Assembly (NCBI RefSeq): GCF_001612765.1
Contig: NZ_BDBB01000011.1
Location: 62,001-126,000 of the forward strand
Direction: 5' to 3'
Length of the DNA stretch: 64,000 nt
DNA from: Nocardia arthritidis NBRC 100137
GTDB taxonomy: Bacteria; Actinomycetota; Actinomycetes; Mycobacteriales; Mycobacteriaceae
Part shown: in pieces, positions 54,848 through 62,585 of the stretch
Position numbering within the stretch: position 1 is the first letter of the stretch
How the letters are laid out: each line of letters starts with the position of its first letter
Notes under the pieces: model-generated
Seen by the model: only the letters and a program-made list of their open reading frames with translations
Told to the model about the DNA's origin: nothing
The model's database searches: none
Position numbers and translations under genes: made by a program

Positions 54848-55086
54848 GGCAGGTCTCCGCGTTGCAGCAAGCGCAACCCGTCCAGCGCCGCCGTGGCCCC
54901 GGCCTCGTCGGTCTTCTCCACCGCGAAGCCCATGTGGATGATCACCCAGTCACCCGGCCGGGCCGGATCGTCGTCGAGCAGGCCGACGTTCACCTTTCGC
55001 TGCTCGCCGGACACCTCGACCAGCGCGATCTGGCCGTGGTAGCCGTCGGGGATCGCCAGCACGCGTCCCGGGATGCCCAGACACAT
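54844..55086 (-). CDS. Second HypC-family chaperone
   Basis: An 80-residue HypC/HupF homologue starting MCLGIPGRVLAI with the essential N-terminal Cys, and GDWVIIHMGFAVEKTDEAG near the end. AGGAGG lies eight bases upstream of the ATG. Two HypC proteins in one cluster can divide the work: one interacting with HypD during Fe(CN)2CO synthesis, the other delivering to or guarding the large subunit. Which does which is not visible. It is coupled to hypF. Confidence 0.92.
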   Translation of the reverse strand: MCLGIPGRVLAIPDGYHGQIALVEVSGEQRKVNVGLLDDDPARPGDWVIIHMGFAVEKTDEAGATAALDGLRLLQRGDLP

Positions 55087-55088
55087 CG

Positions 55089-55595
55089 TCAGTCCTCCTG
55101 TCGCGCTGTGGCCCGCCGCAGCGGCTCGCAACCATCGGGTGCACCGGCGGAGAGCAACTCGGCGAGCACACCGCCCACGGCCGCCACCCCCTCGTCCACC
55201 GCCGCGGCGACCGGCTCGGACAGGCCGATACCCTCCGCCACGCAGGCGACCTGGCAGCCGATCACCACCGTGGGTGGGAGCGCACCGCCCAGGGCGCGCA
55301 CTCCGGCGAAGACCGCGTCCGGGCTCATCGCGTGCGCGTCGAGATGCGCGGCGCCGGTGTCCTCCGCCGCGGTGGCGAACACCTCGATCCGGCCGGGTGC
55401 GCCGCGATCGGGCAGCGCGTCGATCAGCACCAGCGCGTCCCAGGGATCGAGCAGGTCGTAGGCGAGGTGCATGCCGCGGATGCCGTAATCCACCGCGCGC
55501 ACGCCCGGGTCGGGGTGGAGCGGCAGCCGCCGCACCACCTCGGGTCCGAATCCGTCGTCGCCGAGGAAGATGTTGCCGATCCCGGCGATCAGCAC
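55089..55595 (-). CDS. Hydrogenase maturation endopeptidase (HupD/HyaD family)
   Basis: A 168-residue nickel-dependent protease: LIAGIGNIFLGDDGFGPEV is the signature with the first metal ligands (Asp in GDD), and VDYGIRGMHLAYDLL supplies the second. It removes the C-terminal peptide of the large subunit after nickel insertion. GTG at 55595 gives the usual N-terminus; no good ribosome site is visible, so translation may depend on coupling to the upstream gene that ends at 55609. The start is the least certain part. Confidence 0.88.
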   Translation of the reverse strand: MLIAGIGNIFLGDDGFGPEVVRRLPLHPDPGVRAVDYGIRGMHLAYDLLDPWDALVLIDALPDRGAPGRIEVFATAAEDTGAAHLDAHAMSPDAVFAGVRALGGALPPTVVIGCQVACVAEGIGLSEPVAAAVDEGVAAVGGVLAELLSAGAPDGCEPLRRATARQED

Positions 55596-55608
55596 CGCGC
55601 CCGTGGGT

Positions 55609-55926
55609 TCACCCCTCTTCCTCGGTCGGCGTTGTCGCGCCGCCCACCCGCGCGTCGTCAACCTTCCCGGTCGCCGTCTCGGAGGGGGCGTTGGCGGTCT
55701 CCTTGCGCTCGTCGTAGGGCGGCACCGCCGATTCGGTGCCGGACGGCGCTTCCGAGGTGAACTCGGTGCCCTTCTCGGTGTCGTCGGAGTGCGCGGAGGT
55801 CATCTCCTCGTGATGGATGTGCCCCGGCTCCCGATCCGCCGGACCACCGGCCGCGACGTCGGCCCCGGTGTCGCGCGAACCCGGCGCGCCCCGTGCCGAT
55901 TGCGGCTCTTCGCGATGCTCAGCCAT
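55609..55926 (-). CDS. Acidic, disordered hydrogenase-cluster protein
   Basis: A 105-residue protein with no recognisable fold: rich in Glu, Asp, Ser, Thr, Gly and Ala, with a His-containing patch REPGHIHHEEMTSAH. It has no Cys and no hydrophobic core. GGAAAGGAG lies five bases before the ATG, so it is probably translated. It lies between the DUF6893 and maturation protease genes in the same operon. Possible roles (metal buffering through His, or a flexible adaptor) are guesses. Confidence 0.65.
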   Translation of the reverse strand: MAEHREEPQSARGAPGSRDTGADVAAGGPADREPGHIHHEEMTSAHSDDTEKGTEFTSEAPSGTESAVPPYDERKETANAPSETATGKVDDARVGGATTPTEEEG

Positions 55927-55947
55927 GATGCTCCTTTCCGTCGGCCG

Positions 55948-56067
55948 CTACATGTGCCGGATCTTGAGGTATCGCCGCAGATCCGGGATCGAGCGCACGC
56001 CGAGATACAATCCCGCCGCCACCAGCACGGCGACGACGGTTGTCGACACCACTCCCACGGTTTCCAT
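55948..56067 (-). CDS. DUF6893 single-helix miniprotein
   Basis: A 39-residue protein: METVGVVSTTVVAVLVAAGL gives one transmembrane helix, followed by the conserved tail VRSIPDLRRYLKIRHM, which matches the small DUF6893 family (recalled) found in actinobacterial hydrogenase clusters. AGGAAG precedes the ATG. It lies 13 bases after the 442-residue unknown and 21 before the acidic protein gene. A role as membrane anchor or assembly helper for the hydrogenase is plausible but unproven. Confidence 0.75.
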   Translation of the reverse strand: METVGVVSTTVVAVLVAAGLYLGVRSIPDLRRYLKIRHM

Positions 56068-56080
56068 AGCGGACTTCCTT

Positions 56081-57409
56081 TCACTTCTCGGTGCCGTCGA
56101 GCGGCTCCACTTCGTCGGGGGCGAAATACAGGTAGCGGCCGTACCATTCGTGCAACTCGGCCGCCGGGTCGTCGTCCAGCACGACCCCGACGTGCGCCTG
56201 CCCGTCCACGTCCTCGTGGACCGAGACGACCCGGGCGCACCGGCCGTCGAAGAACAGATCCTGGGCGTCGGCCCGCCGCGACGGATGCAGCCGGACCCGG
56301 CTGCCCTTGCGCACGAGTACGCCCGCGACCGGCACCGCGTCGAGCTCGGGGCGAACGGCCTCGTCGGCCGCCGGATCCCACCAGTCGAGGCCCTCGGGGA
56401 TCTCCGGGATCAGTCCCGGACCTTCGGCGTGGGGGTCGCGCAGCACCCCGTGCAGCTGCCGCATCGCGTCGGGTGACATGGCTTCACAGCGGTCGATGAT
56501 CTCCCCCGCGCGCGGATCGGTGGCCCGCGCCCGCGCCTTCTCCGCGTCGGTCATCGTGAGGATCCGCAGTGTGAGGATCTCGTCGATCTCGGTGGAGTCG
56601 AACAGCGCGCCTTCGCTCTGCTCCGCGATCTCCGGGTGGTCGTAGAGGATGATCGGCGAGATCAGCAGCATGCTGTAGTCGCCGGGCGGCCCCGCGAGCA
56701 CCGGGAAGCAGCGGTATCGATCGCAGCGGGCGGCCGCGGCCACCGCCTCCGGCGGCGGTTCCAGCAGCGAGACGAACTCGCCGCCGGTGATCTCCGCGAT
56801 GACGTGCGCGCCGATCAGCGAGCGCGCGATGGCGTCGCGCTGGTCGGTCGCGGGTTCGCCCACATTGCGCAGGGTGACGGTCAGCCGCGAGAAGCCGTCG
56901 TCCCGGTCGGCCGCGAGTTCCAGCTCGCCCGCCAGCGGCAGCCGGGTCCGCACCAGCGTGCCTCGCCCGGGGGCGGCGGCCGTGGCGATCTCCTCGGTGT
57001 CGCGGCCGCCCGGGATGTCCAGCGGCCGCACGAGGCGGCCCGGCGGGACCGGACCGATGACGACCTCCTGCTCGACCGCCTCGTCCCAGGACAGCCACGA
57101 CCGCTCGCCGTCGGACCACTCGGCGACGGACGCGCCGTCTCCGTCCATCACTTGGCGGCGTTGGAGCTGGAGGAATCGGACGGTCAAGGTGATCTCCGGA
57201 TGTTCGCCGGGAGCGACCAGGCACTGCGCCGACAGTGCCTGCTCCTCACCGAGCCCTGTTGCGGCGGCTCCGCGCGGCCCCAGCACCCCGAACTGCCATC
57301 GCGACTGGTTCTTGCGCGCGTCGGCCCGGTAGGGGTAGAGCAAGTAGCCCTCGTAGAGCACCGCGTCGGCAACGGCACGTGCGCGGGCGCGGGCGTCGGC
57401 GGTCGTCAC
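56081..57409 (-). CDS. Hydrogenase-cluster protein of unknown function, 442 residues
   Basis: A soluble protein conserved, as far as I recall, in clusters of this hydrogenase type but unnamed. Features: VLYEGYLLYPYRADARKNQSRWQFG near residue 17; ERSWLSWDEAVEQEV; RLTVTLRNVGE; IARSLIGAHVIAEITGGEFVSLLEPP; a C-terminal region of about 90 residues with GSRVRLHPSRRADAQDLFFDG that looks like a small beta-barrel. No Cys-rich or catalytic motif is seen. GTG start with GAGGAG six bases upstream, overlapping the DUF6084 stop (GTGA). Probably an assembly or complex component. Confidence 0.75.
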   Translation of the reverse strand: MTTADARARARAVADAVLYEGYLLYPYRADARKNQSRWQFGVLGPRGAAATGLGEEQALSAQCLVAPGEHPEITLTVRFLQLQRRQVMDGDGASVAEWSDGERSWLSWDEAVEQEVVIGPVPPGRLVRPLDIPGGRDTEEIATAAAPGRGTLVRTRLPLAGELELAADRDDGFSRLTVTLRNVGEPATDQRDAIARSLIGAHVIAEITGGEFVSLLEPPPEAVAAAARCDRYRCFPVLAGPPGDYSMLLISPIILYDHPEIAEQSEGALFDSTEIDEILTLRILTMTDAEKARARATDPRAGEIIDRCEAMSPDAMRQLHGVLRDPHAEGPGLIPEIPEGLDWWDPAADEAVRPELDAVPVAGVLVRKGSRVRLHPSRRADAQDLFFDGRCARVVSVHEDVDGQAHVGVVLDDDPAAELHEWYGRYLYFAPDEVEPLDGTEK

Positions 57410-58053
57410 GGCGTCTCCTCGGTGTCGGTCAGCAGGCGGGTCACCGCGTCGTCGAAACCGGGCAGCCCGTGGCCGGACTTGTAGGCGGCGAGCGCACGGA
57501 GGGTGTCGTTGTGCAGCCGCACCCACCCGGAATTCGGGAAGTACGCGGCCATCAGATTTCGCCACACCGACACGGGCATCTCGAACTTGTCCTCGCGGTC
57601 CCACGGGATCTGCTGGATGGCGAATCCGGTGCTGCCCCGGATGAAAACGGTTCCGCTGAACAGAAAGAGCAGCGGAACCACACCGTCGCGCAACGCGTGC
57701 AGGTACTTCGACCCGGTCACCTCGAAGTCGTAGGTGCACGGCATCGGCAGATCCACTTCGGCGCCGCCGGTGAAACCCGGAATCATGGTGGCGCAGTGCA
57801 TCCAGAGAAACGAACGCTGGGTCTCGTGCCACCGTTCGCGCGGACCGAACAGATCGACCAGGCCCGCGGCCTCCTCGTCGGAGTAGCCGCGGCGGAACGG
57901 CTCGATGCGCACCTGCGCGCGCAGGGCGATGGCGTGCACGGGTTCCTCCCCGAGCGCGGCGATGCCGACGCGCGCGGACAGGATCGGCGCGACGGCGTAC
58001 GGCTCGGGTTTCATCTCGAGCACGGCGAACGTCGTCGAGTACACCGGGCTCAT
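57406..58053 (-). CDS. DUF6084 hydrogenase-cluster protein
   Basis: A 215-residue protein of a family (DUF6084, recalled) tied to actinobacterial hydrogenase loci. It begins with a beta-rich part (ALRAQVRIEPFRRGYSDEEAAGLVDLFGPRERW) and contains CTYDFEVTGSKYLHAL and VPLLFLFSGTVFIRG; it has no transmembrane helix strong enough to call. Function unknown. It overlaps both neighbours by four bases, so it is made in step with DUF5947 and the 442-residue protein; these three may form a complex. Confidence 0.8.
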   Translation of the reverse strand: MSPVYSTTFAVLEMKPEPYAVAPILSARVGIAALGEEPVHAIALRAQVRIEPFRRGYSDEEAAGLVDLFGPRERWHETQRSFLWMHCATMIPGFTGGAEVDLPMPCTYDFEVTGSKYLHALRDGVVPLLFLFSGTVFIRGSTGFAIQQIPWDREDKFEMPVSVWRNLMAAYFPNSGWVRLHNDTLRALAAYKSGHGLPGFDDAVTRLLTDTEETP

Positions 58054-58685
58054 GCCGCACCCCCCGCTCTCGCACGCGCCGCCGCCTCGGCGAAGAACTG
58101 TTCCAGATACCGGTGCACGTCCTGACCACCGTCGAATCCATGCCACAGCAACCGCATCCGGCCGACGAACTCGTAACAGGCGTCGATCGGCAGCAGCAGG
58201 CAGGCCGCCTGCTCGGCGCGGCGGTCCGGCACCCGGATGAGCAGTGCCTCCACGTCGGGAGCGAGCACATCCAGCTCGGGATGCCGGTGCAGGATCGCGT
58301 TCCATTGCTCCAGCGGCAATTCCGATTCCGTCGCGCCCGCGGGCCCGGGATAGAACGCCACCGTCCGCTCCAGGGCGGAATTGCGGAAGAAGAACGCCAG
58401 GCTGACCGGGATCTCCAGCGCGTCCCACTCCGCCCCGCTGATCGTGAAATCGGGGAACCCGAGATACCGATCCGGCACCGCTCGATAGCGCAGCGCCGCG
58501 TTCTGGTCGACGAACAGCAGATAGCAGCCGCGGCACACGCACATCAGCTGCCTGCCTTCGACGTCCACGACGTGCTGGTGCTGCTCGGCGATCGGCTCCG
58601 CGCACATCTCGCACCGTTCGCCGGGCCGGGGATCGGGCCCGCGGTCGGCGGCGATCCGCTGGAGCGCGCGAAACGGTGTGCTCAC
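58050..58685 (-). CDS. DUF5947 zinc-ribbon-like hydrogenase-cluster protein
   Basis: A 211-residue protein of DUF5947 (recalled). The N-terminus has two CxxC pairs, GERCEMCAEPI and CVCRGCYLL, with His between them (HQHVV), consistent with a zinc or iron site near residues 25-55. The rest is globular (YLGFPDFTISGAEWDAL, FFFRNSALERTVAFYPG). Role unknown. It overlaps the Nfu/Rieske-like gene upstream and the DUF6084 gene downstream by four bases each. Confidence 0.8.
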   Translation of the reverse strand: MSTPFRALQRIAADRGPDPRPGERCEMCAEPIAEQHQHVVDVEGRQLMCVCRGCYLLFVDQNAALRYRAVPDRYLGFPDFTISGAEWDALEIPVSLAFFFRNSALERTVAFYPGPAGATESELPLEQWNAILHRHPELDVLAPDVEALLIRVPDRRAEQAACLLLPIDACYEFVGRMRLLWHGFDGGQDVHRYLEQFFAEAAARARAGGAA

Positions 58686-59596
58686 CCGTGCACCCCCACC
58701 GGCACCGCCACCGACAGTTCGCCGGATCGCACGAGCACGGGAAGCGGCTCGAGATGTCCATCGCCGTCGACCCGGGCGCCCGCGTGCACCACGTCGTAAT
58801 GCGCCCGGCAGGTGGGGCACCGCAGCACCGCGTCGCCGACCGGGAATCCCACGCGCCGTTCCAGCACCGCGCCCGCGAGGGAGCGGTCGCACCCGGGACA
58901 GTGGTCCCGGTAGGCGTACAGCTCCTCGCCCACCCGGCAGGCCAGCACGGTCAGCCCGGCGACGTCGAAGCCACCCACCTCGCTCGCATTCAGCTCGGCC
59001 AGTTCGGGGACCGCGACCCAGTTGCCGGACCGCGCGCCGTCCGCGCGCACGCGTGAGAACAGCGAGTCGGCGGAGATCACCCCCGCCGACTCCGTCTGCG
59101 CGGCCACGACTTCGATGGACTCGATTTCCGGCGCCGCCGCCCGCACCGCGTCCTCGACGGCCAGTTCGAGTGTCACCGACGAGGACGGACAGCTCTTGCA
59201 GCTACCCGCCAGTTCCAAGCGGACCACCCCGTCGACGATGTCGACCAGGTGGACGCCGCCGCCGTGCGAACCGAGGTAGGGGCGCACGCTGTCCAGCGCG
59301 GTGCGCACCCGGGTGGACACATCGTGCGGATGCAACCCGTGCACCAGCAGCAGGCTCGCGACCAGATCGTCACGGGCCAACCGCTCGACCGCGTCCGCGT
59401 CGAGCAGCGCGACCGCGCGGGTCAGCCCCGCGCCGTAGAGTCCGACCAGTTCGCGCACGAGTTGCTCGGCGCGCTCGCGGGCGAGCGCACCGCCCGCCGA
59501 ACTCGCCTCCAGCAAGGTTTCGATGCGATCGCCGGCTTCTCGCCACCGGGCCGTATCGAGTGTCGCGTCGTCCTGGTCGTCCGGGCGATCCTCCAC
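58682..59596 (-). CDS. Nfu-like domain fused to a Rieske-like domain
   Basis: A 304-residue fusion next to the large subunit. Residues about 85-175 are a NifU C-terminal (Nfu) domain with GSCKSCPSSSVTLELAVEDAV, the CxxC that carries a transient [4Fe-4S] cluster. Residues about 205-300 resemble a Rieske domain (CRVGEELYAYRDHCPGCDRSLAG, LRCPTCRAHYDVV), but the first ligand pair is CPGC where CxH is usual. It could be an electron carrier for, or iron-sulfur donor to, the hydrogenase. GTG at 59596 has GGAGG five bases upstream. A similar gene follows the structural genes in mycobacterial hydrogenase operons. Confidence 0.82.
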   Translation of the reverse strand: MEDRPDDQDDATLDTARWREAGDRIETLLEASSAGGALARERAEQLVRELVGLYGAGLTRAVALLDADAVERLARDDLVASLLLVHGLHPHDVSTRVRTALDSVRPYLGSHGGGVHLVDIVDGVVRLELAGSCKSCPSSSVTLELAVEDAVRAAAPEIESIEVVAAQTESAGVISADSLFSRVRADGARSGNWVAVPELAELNASEVGGFDVAGLTVLACRVGEELYAYRDHCPGCDRSLAGAVLERRVGFPVGDAVLRCPTCRAHYDVVHAGARVDGDGHLEPLPVLVRSGELSVAVPVGVHG

Positions 59597-59628
59597 CGTC
59601 ACCTCCGGTCGTTTCTCCCGACGCGGAC

Positions 59629-61425
59629 TCACTCGGGGGTGAGCGTCTGCGTCGGAGAGTGCAGTTTCTCCAGCGACTTTCCGTTGCCGAGATACATGTG
59701 CACGCCGCACGGCAGGCACGGATCGAAACTGCGCACCGTGCGCATGATGTCGATGCCCTTGAAGTGCTCGCGGTCGTTCTCCTCGAAGATCGGCTGGCCC
59801 TGCACCGCGTCCTCGTAGGGTCCGGGCGTGCCGTAGCTGTCGCGCGGGCTGGCATTCCACGGCGTCGGCGGATACGGGTGGTAGTTGGCGATCTTGCCGT
59901 CCCGGATCACCATGTGATGCGACAGCACGCCGCGCACGGCTTCGGTGAAACCGCAGCCGATGCCTTCCGCTGGGACCTCGAACTTCTCCCAGGTCTTGGT
60001 GTGGCCGGCCCGGATCTCCGTCATCGCCTTCTCCGCGAAGTGCAGCGCGCAGGCCGCCGCGTACGCCTGGAAATAGGTGCGCGCGCGGTTGCGCTCGAGG
60101 GTGTTGCTGCCGTGCACGGGGATTTTCCACTCCAGCGTGACCGGGCCTTTGAGCGCGGTCTTGGGCAGGTTGATCTGCACGCTGTTCCCGGTCGACTTCA
60201 CGTACCCGATGTCGACCAGGTCGGCCAGCGCTGTCGCCCACAGCCGTGCCAGCGGGCCACCGCCGGTGTCCAGGGAGAGGTGGTCGGTGCCGTCGAACCA
60301 GCGCGGCGACATCACCCAGCTGTACTTCTCGTCCAGGTCTCGCTTCTGCGGCCGCGGGTTGGTGTGCTGGTTCCAGGGGTGGCGCCGGTCCACGGGGTTG
60401 CCCAGCGGATCGGTCTTCACGAACATCTCCTGATCGGTCCAGTCCTCGTAGTACGAACTGCCCAGCAGGATCCGCAGACCCAGGTTGATGTCGACCAGGG
60501 AGGTGGTCAGCAGCTTGCCGTCGACCACGACGCCGGGGGTGACGAACATCTTGCGTCCCCAGTCCTCCATGTCCTTGTACTCGAAATTGCAGAATTCCGG
60601 GTCCTGGAACGAGCCCCAGCAGCCCAGCAGCGTGCGCCGCAGACCTACCTTCTCGTACCCCGGCAGCGCCTCGTAGAAGAAGTCGAACAGGTCGTCGTGC
60701 ATCGGCACGACCTTCTTCATGAACTCCACATAGCGCATCAGCCGGGACAGGTAATCGGTCATCAGCTGGATCGTCGCGACCGTGCCCGGTCCCCCGGGAT
60801 ACAGCGTGGACGGGTGGACGTGCCTACCTTCCATCAGGCAGAACATCTCCCGGGTGATCCGGCTGACCTGCAGCGCCTCCCGGTAGAACTCACCGGTGAA
60901 CGGGTTGAGCGCCCGCATGATGTCGGCGATCGTGCGATACCCGTGGTCGCCCGCGTGCGGCGCCTCGGTGTTCTCCGCCCTGGCCAGCACGCCCGGGTTG
61001 GTTTCGGAGACCATCTTCTCGCAGTAGTCCACGCCGACCAGGTTCTCCTGGAAGATGTTGTGGTCGAACATGTACTCGGCGGCTTCGCCCAGATTCACGA
61101 CCCACTCGCCGAGGTGCGGCGGGCGCACGCCGTAGGCCATGTTCTGGCAGTAGCACGAACAGGTGGCGTGGTTGTCGCCGCAGATGCCGCAGATGCGGCT
61201 GGTGATGAAGTGCGCGTCGCGCGGGTCCTTGCCCTTCATGAAGATCGAATAGCCGCGGAAGATGGACGAGGTGCTGTGGCACTCGATCACTTCCCGGTTC
61301 TCGAAGTCGATTTTGGTGTAGATGCCGAGGCTGCCGACGATGCGGGTGATCGGGTCCCACGCCATCTCGACGAGACGGTCCGGCTCGATCGTCCGGTGCG
61401 ACGGCTCCGGGATGATCTGTGTCAT
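59629..61425 (-). CDS. hhyL: [NiFe]-hydrogenase large subunit, group 1h
   Basis: A 598-residue catalytic subunit. The nickel ligands are in RICGICGDNHATC (Cys79, Cys82) and DPCLPCGVH (Cys570, Cys573). The ICGDNHATCSCY form and overall length mark group 1h (formerly group 5), the O2-tolerant, high-affinity actinobacterial type. After His576 there is a 22-residue tail (MYLGNGKSLEKLHSPTQTLT and two more residues) expected to be removed by the maturation protease. AGGAGG lies seven bases before the ATG. It oxidises H2 at atmospheric levels in known relatives. Confidence 0.95.
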   Translation of the reverse strand: MTQIIPEPSHRTIEPDRLVEMAWDPITRIVGSLGIYTKIDFENREVIECHSTSSIFRGYSIFMKGKDPRDAHFITSRICGICGDNHATCSCYCQNMAYGVRPPHLGEWVVNLGEAAEYMFDHNIFQENLVGVDYCEKMVSETNPGVLARAENTEAPHAGDHGYRTIADIMRALNPFTGEFYREALQVSRITREMFCLMEGRHVHPSTLYPGGPGTVATIQLMTDYLSRLMRYVEFMKKVVPMHDDLFDFFYEALPGYEKVGLRRTLLGCWGSFQDPEFCNFEYKDMEDWGRKMFVTPGVVVDGKLLTTSLVDINLGLRILLGSSYYEDWTDQEMFVKTDPLGNPVDRRHPWNQHTNPRPQKRDLDEKYSWVMSPRWFDGTDHLSLDTGGGPLARLWATALADLVDIGYVKSTGNSVQINLPKTALKGPVTLEWKIPVHGSNTLERNRARTYFQAYAAACALHFAEKAMTEIRAGHTKTWEKFEVPAEGIGCGFTEAVRGVLSHHMVIRDGKIANYHPYPPTPWNASPRDSYGTPGPYEDAVQGQPIFEENDREHFKGIDIMRTVRSFDPCLPCGVHMYLGNGKSLEKLHSPTQTLTPE

Positions 61426-61436
61426 CAGAGATCCTC

Positions 61437-62492
61437 CTACCAAGTGCGGGTCGCGCCGGTCTCGAGCTTCCGTCCCCGGTGCCGCCAGTGCGGCTCCTTG
61501 TCGACCGTGCGTCCGGTGATGTGACGGAGGCTGCGGATCACCGATCCGTAGAGCCCCGATGCGCTGGACGAGAGCTTCCCGCCGGGCGGTTCGTCCATGA
61601 ACGGCATGAACTTGTCCGGGAAGCCGGGCATGGTGCAGCCGATGCAGATGCCGCCGACGTTCGGGCAGCCGCCCAAGCCGTTGATCCAGCCCCGCTTGGG
61701 GACGTTGCACTTGACCACGGGCCCCCAGCAGCCGAGCTTCACAATGCATTTCGGTGAGCCGTACTCGGTGGCGAACTCACCCTGCTCGTAGTAGCCCGCG
61801 CGGTCGCAGCCCTCGTGCACGGTCGCCCCGAACAGCCACTTGGGCCGCAGCGCCTCGTCGAGGGGGATCATCGGCGCCTGTCCGGTCGCCATGTACAGCA
61901 GATAGGTGAGCGTCTCCGACATGTTGTCCGGCTGGATCGGGCAGCCCGGCACGCACACGATCGGAATACCCGCCTTGCTCTTCCAGTCCCAGCCGAGGTA
62001 GTCCGGCACACCCATCGCGCCGGTCGGGTTGCCCGCCATCGCGTGGATGCCGCCGTAGGTCGCGCAGGTGCCCGCCGCCACGATGGCCGTGGCCTTCGGC
62101 GCGAGATGGTCCAGCCATTCGCTGGTCGTCATGGGCTGGCCGGTGGCGGGATTGTTGCCGAACCCGCACCAATAGCCCTCTTCCTTGATCTGCTCGTTGG
62201 GAATCGAGCCCTCGACCACCAGAACGAACGGCTCGAGTTCCCCGCGGTCGGCCTTGAAGAACCACTCCAGGAAATCATCGGCGCCGCCGTTCGGCCCGCA
62301 CTCGAAGTCGATGAGCGGCCAATGCACGGCGATCTTGGGCAGACCGGGCAGGGCGCCGAGAGCGATTTCTTCGATGCTCGGCTGCGTGGCCGCCGTCAAG
62401 GCGACCGAGTCACCGTCACAACTGAGTCCGGCGTTGATCCAGAGAACGTGGATCAGCGTTTCTTCGGCTCGTACTGCTTCCTGAGTGGGCAT
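61437..62492 (-). CDS. hhyS: [NiFe]-hydrogenase small subunit, group 1h
   Basis: A 351-residue iron-sulfur subunit without a Tat signal, so the enzyme is probably on the cytoplasmic side. The proximal cluster motif reads LSCDGDS: Cys25 is kept and the usual second Cys is Asp28, a substitution known from the Ralstonia actinobacterial-type hydrogenase. Other ligands are in AGTCATYGG, VPGCPIQP, HEGCDRAGYY, KLGCWGPVVKC and GGCPNVGGICIGCTMPGFPD. It passes electrons from the active site to the respiratory chain. The gene ends 12 bases before hhyL. Confidence 0.95.
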   Translation of the reverse strand: MPTQEAVRAEETLIHVLWINAGLSCDGDSVALTAATQPSIEEIALGALPGLPKIAVHWPLIDFECGPNGGADDFLEWFFKADRGELEPFVLVVEGSIPNEQIKEEGYWCGFGNNPATGQPMTTSEWLDHLAPKATAIVAAGTCATYGGIHAMAGNPTGAMGVPDYLGWDWKSKAGIPIVCVPGCPIQPDNMSETLTYLLYMATGQAPMIPLDEALRPKWLFGATVHEGCDRAGYYEQGEFATEYGSPKCIVKLGCWGPVVKCNVPKRGWINGLGGCPNVGGICIGCTMPGFPDKFMPFMDEPPGGKLSSSASGLYGSVIRSLRHITGRTVDKEPHWRHRGRKLETGATRTW

Positions 62493-62585
62493 GTCTCGCC
62501 ACCTTCCGCAGCGGACCACCGGGGGCCGAATCTCGCCTTTCTCGAAGAAGGGGTCACCCGTAGATGTGATCCTGATCACTTCACC

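Noticed and set aside
52505..55042. An 845-codon plus-strand frame opposite hypF and the second hypC
   Set aside because: It mirrors hypF, which has all expected domains on the other strand. No ribosome site and no recognisable motif.
58678..61524. A very long plus-strand open frame of about 948 codons opposite the hydrogenase subunits
   Set aside because: It is antisense to hhyL, the Nfu/Rieske-like gene and part of the small subunit. It is Arg/His/Gly-rich without domains, as expected from the complement of high-GC coding sequence.
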